From Tillandsia leiboldiana (taxonomy: Eukaryota; Streptophyta; Magnoliopsida; Poales; Bromeliaceae), in NCBI GenBank assembly GCA_029204045.2, contig CM055066.1, positions 16,998,484 through 17,062,483 on the forward strand: a stretch of DNA of 64,000 bases, in the 5' to 3' direction. The number at the start of each line of letters is the position of its first letter. Positions within the stretch are counted from its first letter, which is position 1. Positions 56,051 to 64,000 of this stretch are shown piece by piece. The notes beneath the pieces are model-generated. The model saw only the letters and a program-made list of their open reading frames with translations. It ran no database searches and was not told the DNA's origin. Made by a program: the position numbers and the translations under genes.

Positions 56051-59000
56051 TAGCTCAAATCCCCCAAGGGTCCCACATACCACGGGTAGGTATCCATCAA
56101 TAACGCCTCCAGCTCCCGAAACATCACTCACTCCCCGTGATTACTCCCCAACAACAACAACAACAAGTACGGCATGGCCCGACATGCGATTTTCTCATCT
56201 CTCGAGCCAGAAATCGCAACGGGCGTCCCTCGTACTCCAACAATCACAGATCTGAAAAGGGCAAGTCAATCACGGGCTAGGGATCCAAAAGCGAAACACT
56301 CCTGAGCTGAGACGTGAAACAACACAGAGGCTCCATCAAGAGCCGGGGGAAAACAGAATAACCATCCGCGCAACACGCACAAAACCACCTCCTGGTGTCC
56401 ACTCAACCAGGACCACCCGAAGTATACCCACAGATTCATCCTATGAGGAAAAGGATCCAATAAGCTGGGGTCTTCACTCGGTTACTTCCGATCCAAAATC
56501 ACCCGAGTGGCCTACTCAACCACGGCTACCCTCAAAAGGGATCCTCAAGAGACACCATCTCATGCCACGGTTGGTCACTCAGCATGCCAACATAACTCCA
56601 ACAGACCCACGGGTCGAAAGGATGCCCTGACGGGGACCAGACCGTCAGTGAACGGGAGTGAAAACTGGCTCGAAAGGCGATCATAATGCGGATGCCCAAA
56701 CTCGCGGTCAAAAATCCCAAACCAGCAACGACAATCCGCGAAAATCCCACTCAAGATGCTGAGTAATCAAAACTGATAGCCAAGCAGGCATGGCCTACGC
56801 CCAGGTATAACAATCCAAGCTGCCTGCAAAATAGCGGTTCATCCTGCCACAACACTCACGGGGTTGGACTAATGAAGTGTGGACCGAAGATCAACCCACG
56901 GTAACTCTACCGTCACAATGGGAGGCATTACTAAATCCCACAATTCCATCTCCCAACACAGGAAACACTAGCATTGGCGCTAATATCAGGCACATTATCC
57001 ATTGTCCATGCTCTCTCGGCACCGCCAAGTCTAGAAGCTCCTCACCTCAAAAATGAAAGTTGGTCTCAGTCAACTTGAATAACATCCATTAGGTCGGGTT
57101 CCACCGCCGCCCCTACGGCTCGAACAAAGCGACCCAAGAAGGTGTGCTTCTGCAGCTACAACTTGTACCTCAATAACTTGGCATACCGCTTCATCCACAC
57201 GGGCATGGTAGCACATCCACAAAGTGCTCCTCGTGCTCCAAGTCACTCTGGGAGTAAATTAAAATATCCTCGGAAAACACCACTCCCAGTCCGTCCAAGT
57301 ACAACTGGGACACACAATCCCTCAGATCTCGAAGTCCACAGGGCATCCGTCATTCCATCGGGCCTCGCTACCAACTCATAATGCCCCCACAGTGTCCAAA
57401 ACGCCATCTAGGTGAAGTCCTCGGCTGTCTAACTCCAAGTGGGTACTCGCATCACACTCCAACTACCGGAGTATAACTCCATCATAAGGTCCTAGATACC
57501 ATAAAAGGACCCTCACATCATGTATTAATGACGTGGCATCACCGCTGTATACCAACGACGTGGCACTAGGTCAAACAGACCCCTCGATCCATCGGACCCT
57601 GCAACAGTGCCATCGGGTCTCTCTCAGCTCTACCGGCGATATCCAATGAGGTGCTGTCCAGGGTGGCGCGGTTCCTCGAACCACGTCAAACGCAATCTCT
57701 ATCTCCCTAACCGGCGGCATTACCAACAACTAAGGTGAAATCACACACGGGATCTCGCGGGCAACAGAGATATCCCTGAGTCCCGGTGCCGCCGTAAGCA
57801 CCTCTCACCCTGTCGCTAAAACCAGAGTGCTCTAACAACCCTAACGAGCCTGCCTCCAATTGCCCGCCTTGCCGAAGATCAAAGTCCTCTCTTGCCGCAG
57901 TCGAACATCCTGTGGCATAGTGCCCAACAATCTCAAGCATAAGGTCAAAACACCTAATTGCTATAATTTCCAATAATTCTGCCGGTATCTCGCGGTCTCG
58001 GCCGCACTGGACATGATCCAAAAGCCTCCTCCACATGCATAACAACAACAGGAACCTGTACCTCTAGTGCACGTGGTAACAAATCTGCCTCTAACCCACG
58101 TAAGGGTGGAACATGCTCTAACTCCGACTACCGTGGTGAAATCCCATCTGCGACACTCAATCCACTACCGTGGCGCCCTCCAACCGGGCGGCACAGATTC
58201 ATCCGCTCAAAGCAAGTGGTTGTCGCTCAATCTGCCTGAAAATCAGGGCTATCACTAGGAAGCACGACCTCTGTCTCTGATCACATTGAGGCGACGAACA
58301 AGATCCTCCGCAGATAACAAATCCACGCTATCGCTGCGCCACTCAAATAAGAAAATACTGATGTTGCCTTCGGGGTCCACCCGTCCTCTGACATCTCGGG
58401 AACTCGTTATCCAGGAAAAAGAAATTAGACATGCCCCTGCCGGCCGATCTGTCCTCCATCATCCGGCACCAAGCGCCAAAATCCAGAACTCACCTCTGGC
58501 GGCAGATCCCTATCCAAAGGAACTGCAATGCCATGCTCCATACATAATGCCTGCTCCATCGAGGCGTCTAAATCTACAATGGAGGGACTGAATAACAGAA
58601 AGGTGCCCTGGCGCAATCCACTTCCAGTCTCATATATCCTATGCGCCTCGTCCCTCGAATCTGGAGCGCGCAGTTCAACAACTGCATACACCCTCTAGCA
58701 CAGGGAGGCTCTCAATTAATCACTCCATCACTACCAGCCACGACTCTGCCTCCAAAGGCTCCAAACTCAATCTTACGAGTCGGGGTGGTTCCTCTACCAA
58801 ATACGGCTCAATAGGTCGATCATGTCCCACCGCTCACCAGCTGTCAACCACCCACCCTGCCTCGGTGCCTCGACACTAAACATTGGCACATAGGGGGGCT
58901 ACTCAGTGCTCCGACAACTGTGTCACCAAGACCAGCTGCTCACTCTGCCGCTGACAAGCCTCAGACAATCCTGTCATCTGGGTCCGGGGCTCTCTGACCT

Positions 59001-59361
59001 CAATCCAGGTATCCGGCCCAAAACCAACTGCTCAAGCTCAACAGCTATGACAGGATGCACACGGGTCAAAACCCAGCGTCGGGGAGACACCGCTCGCCAC
59101 GACGAAACAACAAAACAGCACACAACAACACTCGACCCAATCCAGCGAAAGTCTAAAGCATGTCACCCGTTCCACAGCATTATGTTGTCTGCAGCCAACA
59201 TAATCACTTAGGAGAATAAACATGCCAATCACTCCTCCCGTCCCTCGGGAGAGGTATAAAACTCAATCAGGACTCTCGCTAAAAATCACGACTCTCACAA
59301 AGTCAACCAAGGGTCAAACCATAAGCCTAGGGTTTCTAAGTCCACCATGACCTACAACCTA
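56051..59361 (-). other. Internal region of element D (non-coding)
   Basis: 3.3 kb without protease, RT, RNase H or integrase motifs on either strand and without an ORF longer than ~113 codons. The right-hand ~1.3 kb (58100-59361) is homologous to element C (47957-49254). I see nothing further that can be named. Confidence 0.75.
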
Positions 59362-59374
59362 GGCTCTGATACCA
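59362..59374 (-). other. Element D primer binding site
   Basis: TGGTATCAGAGCC on the minus strand, eight bases inside the LTR end; full match to initiator Met-tRNA. Confidence 0.9.
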
Positions 59375-59382
59375 CTCTAATC

Positions 59383-62300
59383 TGTCACGCCCCGGGGTCG
59401 AAACTGCGACCCGGGCCCGCCAAACAGATCCGCCACCTATGCCAACCTGCATAGGCGAAGCGTCCTACCTGCAAGATAAGTACTATAACTAAACAGATAT
59501 CAGAGCTATAAATAAAAATCTGCTGTAACTAAAATCAATCACTGTACAACTGGAAATAAAACACACTGTCTGCCTCCCAAAATAATAATAATACAATATC
59601 CTCAAGTACAAGCTCTAAACCCAACCGGGAGGTAACTCCAATATATACAACAGTGCACAGTCTCTCAATACAAAATATCCTCACTACAATAGTCTCTCAA
59701 TACAAAATATCCTCACTACAATAGTCTCTCAAAAGAGGAAAAAGAAACAATTAATCTACAGATGATCTCCTCTGAAGGGTACCGCTACTCTCCAACGACG
59801 GGTAGGGATCTAGCTCGCGACTCCCTCGCCTCGATCAACAACCGCAGAGTCGGCAACACCCGCAAGACTCTGCAAAACAAAGGAGAGGAGAGAAAAAAGG
59901 GGGGAAACCCCCTAAGGGTGTGAGAACTACACCAAAAAGGGAGTTCTCAGTGGGTACCCACCGCCAGACCCGACGGTCTGCCCACCAAGTCCTCAAGAGA
60001 CAAAAACTAACCCAAGTCATAAGACTGAAATGAGTAAGCTGGAGACTCTCAACAGCTACCCTGCCCCTAACTAAAGGCTAAAAGGGGAGAACCAAACAGT
60101 GGTATGCAACCACTAGCACATGAAGTGCAAAATCGACCCAATCGAGCTGACTGCCACATCTGGTCCAGTCGAACCTGTGCCCACCTACAACCACCTCCCG
60201 CTGACAGGCAGGAATTACGTAGGGTGTCCAAACGGACTAACTCGCTATCGAGTAATGGCTCATGCAGGCTACGGTCAAAATCCACGCTCTCTCTCAGAAC
60301 GGATAGAATCATGATGCTCAACCTCTCACACAGCGGTCAAAGTACACGCAACAACACGGGACCACCGTCAACCAGACGGCTCTCAACAATACTAGCACTG
60401 ATCTAAACTCAACTACCAGTCTGCACCGCGCCCCCAGGCACGAGTGTAACAATAAAAGTATTTGACCCGAAATAAACTCAATCGAATGAACCGGTATAAA
60501 ACCCGGCTGACTGCCTGACTCTGTCCAAATGACCGGAACCCAACACGGTCTGACCGGCACCCGACACGGTCTGGCCGGAACCCAACACGGTCTGACCGAA
60601 ACCCAACCCGGTCTGAAGCCTACTCCGGAGCGGGCACTCGAGGGGAGCTACCCACACGAGTAAAGCATCTCTGTCATCAATATCACCAGTATCTCTAAAC
60701 GCAGGACTTGATCATCAATCTGATCAAAGTGGGAAAACTCAACCATCAAGGAAAGACCCGACCTCAATCGGATGCAACTGAACGATAAGTGGGAAACTCC
60801 CTCCACTAAGTAAAACTGATACCCAATCAGGTGCATAGAGAAACATCCGGTCACCCGCCCAATATCCGCGGTTGCCGCAAAGCCCCACAACTAAACCAAC
60901 CTGTCCCAGAGACGAAGTCCTGACTACCCTATCCAGACCCCTGCTCGAAACCCGAGCAGCACTGACCACTTGACTAGCAAAGGCGGAGAAAGGAAAAAGC
61001 ATGGTTTCTCCTAAGTCAAGTTCCCATAAGTAGTGCAGCAGTAAAAGATGGCCTAACTACATGACCATACAAGCATGCAAATGTCCTCAAGGAAATAAAG
61101 GGGGGTAATAGCATAATAACAGTTCCTTTAGGAATAACAACATGCCGGAATCCCAAAACTAGACCTGTCCACAATTCAGGGTTCATCAATAGAATGATCA
61201 TAATAACTCCTCAGAGTACAAATCCGCACATAGCTAAGAAATCCTGTCCCAAAGCATAATCCAACCACATGAAAGGCTATGTGCTAACATGGCATGTTAC
61301 ATAATCTCAAAGGGTAACATTATCCTAGGTAAGCTTACACTAATCATCACATAGATGTCCAAGTCATGCAAGTCCTCAGTATACCTCATAAATACTATTC
61401 TTGCAAACATTTATACCAATATCATTAACAAGCTTACCTACTTACCAACATAAACCATGTATCCTAAACATGCATGCATCAGTCATAGAGGGGTGACATC
61501 CCCCACAAGTGCACTTATATTTGCCACAGCATATTCATTGCCTTAAACAATTACAGATAATAAGCTTACCCACCTGAAGCGCTTAAACCAAGGCAAACCT
61601 GAAGTCGGTGAAGTGGGTAGACGCCCACGGTCCAAAATCTGCCAACATAACACCGCGGTACAAGTCGCGCAAGCCTTGGCTCCAAACGACTGAAAACACC
61701 CCTGAGTACATCAATAAGGCTCAACATTACACTTTTATCCCAAAATTAACCAAGTACACAATCTGAAAATCAGTCCCAAAGTCGTGCTATTTCACCTGCG
61801 AAAGTGCCCAGAAAAATCCCATAAAATACCACAGTAATCCTCGCGTCGATACCTTCGAAACGAGTACCTGCACGTCCAATTCCGAGCCCCGTTGGCCGAG
61901 TTACAAATTCCCAGTACAGGTGCGCAAAACACACAGCAACATAACTGTAATCCCTTTACAGATAAGGGGAAGAACATATACCTTCGGGCAAAACTCAGAA
62001 AAATCCAATAAAAATACTGTGATATCCTTGCGCCGAGTAGATGAAAAAGTGTATAAGCACGTCGTCAAACGATGCCCGGTTGCGGAGATAACGCGAAATA
62101 CCAAGCCGCTGTCCAAATCTCCTTCACAGAAATGGGGTCACAGTAAGCTTGAACAAACACCTCGAAAAGCGCGAAATGAGGGAAGCTGAAAATACCAAGA
62201 TCGATAGATCCGTCGTCGCGAATCCAGCAGCGAAAGAAATCACTCGAAAAGGTGGTCGGAGTAGGCCGGGGAGCTCGCGCACCGAAACGCGACGAAGGGA

Positions 62301-62779
62301 ACCCAAAAGGACGAGCGTCGCGCCGCGCCGTAAAAATAGAAACCTCGATAAGAGTGCCACCAAAAAACCCAAAACTTTGCAGAAGGATGCAGCCAAACTC
62401 GGGGATCATCTTTGCTGAAGGCACCCAGGCGAGAGGAGGCTCGGAAATGGCGGAAAAAGGGGGAAGAAGGAGGCTCGGATCGCTTTTATAGGCTGCAGAA
62501 ACAATTGAAGAAATACCGGATATGTCCCACTTTCCGGCGCAAGGGACTTTCGGGCGCGCACTGTAGCAGCCCGAAAATCCCCGCGCGCGAACACTGTAGC
62601 GCCCGAACCACCCTGGGCCTCCACCGTCGCCCCGTTGCTCCCGAACAGGCGCAAGAAAAACCCACGGAAGCCGCTCCCACGCGCGACACTCGCGCCCCCC
62701 AGACGCCGACACGTGTACTCCCCAAGCGCGGGAATACGCCCGCCAGACCACCCCACGTGCGCTCTGCCCCCGCCCCGAG
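59383..62779 (-). repeat. Element D 5' LTR, cut by the second gap
   Basis: Collinear with 51972 to about 55360. Small indels become frequent after ~61600 and especially in the last 250 bp before the gap. Includes the 21-bp minisatellite (60531-60614), anchor (60618-60660) and TATA (62484-62492). Confidence 0.9.
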
Positions 62780-62879
62780 NNNNNNNNNNNNNNNNNNNNN
62801 NNNNNNNNNNNNNNNNNNNNNNNNNNNNNNNNNNNNNNNNNNNNNNNNNNNNNNNNNNNNNNNNNNNNNNNNNNNNNNN
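62780..62879. other. Assembly gap (100 N)
   Basis: Exactly 100 N. The sequence after it restarts ~195 bp into the same LTR that lies before it. Confidence 0.99.
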
Positions 62880-64000
62880 TCCAAATAATAATAATACAAT
62901 ATCTCAAAGACAAGCTCTAACCCCAACCGGGAGGTAACTCCACTATATACAACAGTTACAGTTCTCAATACAACATAGCCTCACTACAATAGTCTCTCAT
63001 ACCCATACCTCCCTACAATAGTCTCACTCAAAGAGAAAAGAAACAACTAATCTACAGATGATCTCCTCTAAGGGTCCTGAGATCTACTCTCCAACGACTG
63101 GTATGGATCTAGCTCGCGACTCCCTCGCCTCGATCAACAACCGCAGAGTCGGCAACACCCGCAAGCCTCTGCAAAACAAAGGAGAGGATAGAAAAAGGGG
63201 GAAACCCCCAAAGGGTGTGAGAACTACTCCAAAAAGGGAGTTCTCAGTGGGTACCACCGCCAGACCCGACGTCTGCCCACCAAGTCCTCAAGAGACAAAA
63301 ACTAACCCAAGTCATAAGACTGAAATGAGTAAGCTGGAGACTCTCAACAGCTACCCTGCCCCTAACTAAAGGCTAAAAGGGGAGAACCAACAGTGGTATG
63401 CAACCACTAGCACATGAAGTGCAACCATCGACCCAATCGAGCTGACTGCCACATCTGGTCCAGTCAAACCTGCTGCCCACCTACAACACCTCCCGCTGAC
63501 GGCAGGAATTACGTAGGGCGTCCAAACGGACTAGCTCGCTATCGAGTAGAGGATCATGCAGGCTATGGTCAAAATCCCGCTCTCTCTCAGAACGGATAGA
63601 ATCATGAGCGCAACCTCTCACACAGCGGTCAAAGTACTCGCAACAACACGGGACACCGTCAACCAGACGGCTCTCAACAATACTAGCACTGCTCTAAACT
63701 CAACTACCAGTCTGCACTCGGCCCCCGGCACGAGTGTAACAATAAAAGTATTTGACCGAAATAAACTCAATCGAATGAACCGGTATAAAACCCGGTACTC
63801 TGCACCAATCTGCTCTGTCCAAATGACCGAACCCAACGGTCTGACCGGCACCCGACACGGTCGACCGGACCCAACACGGTCTGACCGGAACCCAACACGG
63901 TCTGAAGCCTACTCCGGAGCGGCACTCGAGGGGAGCTACCACACGAGTAAAGCATCTCTGTCATCAATATCACCAGTATCTCTAAACACAGGACTTGATC
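62880..64000 (-). repeat. Further copy of the D-type LTR (partial)
   Basis: Matches about 59577-60700 and 52165-53290 with many one-base deletions (for example in the minisatellite 63825-63903 and anchor 63907-63951). It could be the same LTR read from the next contig end or another insertion; it runs off the window. Confidence 0.85.

Larger units (their letters stand above)
51972..62779 (-). mobile_element. Non-coding LTR retrotransposon D (LARD-like), right end cut by gap
   Basis: On the minus strand: 5' LTR (59383 to the gap), PBS TGGTATCAGAGCC (59362-59374), a 3.4-kb internal region without gag or pol, PPT, and 3' LTR 51972-56015. The two LTRs differ mainly by small indels and few substitutions, so insertion is young. 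The left target flank is GCATA (51967-51971); the right flank is not reachable. Large LTRs with a non-coding interior fit the definition of a large retrotransposon derivative. Shared PPT-side hairpin and LTR ends with the Y family suggest Y-type proteins mobilise it (inference). Confidence 0.88.

Noticed and set aside
57707..58048. 113-codon minus-strand ORF in element D
   Set aside because: No resemblance to gag or pol that I can defend, and it is not preserved in element C.

Overview
The window is intergenic repeat DNA from a plant nuclear genome, most likely a flowering plant. It is almost wholly nested LTR retrotransposons: Ty3/gypsy chromovirus-type (Tekay/Del-like) pol genes, Ty1/copia elements including one Sirevirus (SIRE)-type element, initiator-Met-tRNA primer binding sites, and non-coding elements with long LTRs. 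I found no host protein-coding gene, tRNA, rRNA or CRISPR array. The species cannot be told from the sequence. Element names used here (Y, X, C, D, E, copia-A, SIRE) are labels for this report only.

Layout. 1-6173: 3' part of gypsy element Y1 (+ strand; gag remnant, PR, RT, RNase H, integrase, chromodomain) and its 3' LTR. 6174-10126: an LTR of the X family (+). 10127-14171: a decayed integrase/chromodomain piece of a second gypsy element (Y2) and its 3' LTR. 14172-14823: a piece of a minus-strand copia element (copia-A). 14824-25052: a SIRE-type copia element (minus), cut at a 100-N gap (25053-25152). 25153-39842 repeats 10384-25052 almost base for base. In this second copy the SIRE element is complete (29593-40064), with 1,262-bp LTRs, PBS, PPT, and a 5-bp target duplication AGCTT, sitting inside the copia-A gag gene. 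40065-40251: copia-A gag middle. 40252-43527: an X-family solo LTR (minus), also inside copia-A gag. 43528-46956: copia-A gag start, leader, PBS and 5' LTR. 46957-49254: remnant 5' LTR, PBS and internal region of a non-coding element C (+). About 49255-51971: an LTR-like block E (+) ending in a 30-bp minisatellite. 51972-62779: non-coding element D (minus) with two ~4-kb LTRs, inserted in the E minisatellite. A second 100-N gap (62780-62879) is followed by another copy of the D LTR.

Nesting order, youngest last: C was hit by copia-A; copia-A was hit by Y2, the X solo LTR and SIRE; E was hit by D. The non-coding C, D and X elements share LTR ends and PPT-side signals with the coding gypsy family, so they look like non-autonomous partners of it (inference).

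Most notable points. (1) X-family LTR promoters carry a perfect 13-bp-arm inverted repeat about 70 bp upstream of TATA. Its arm sequences differ between the two copies at four positions, each compensated on the opposite arm. The Y1 LTR has an unrelated perfect 28-bp palindrome at nearly the same distance. (2) A stem-loop with compatible changes lies near the 3' end of the Y LTRs. (3) Both N gaps are flanked by near-identical sequence whose quality falls toward the gap, which suggests unmerged contig overlaps rather than real duplications. (4) LTRs of the X/C/D/E group carry a conserved anchor next to a different minisatellite in each copy. I found no evidence of a new enzymatic or defence system.
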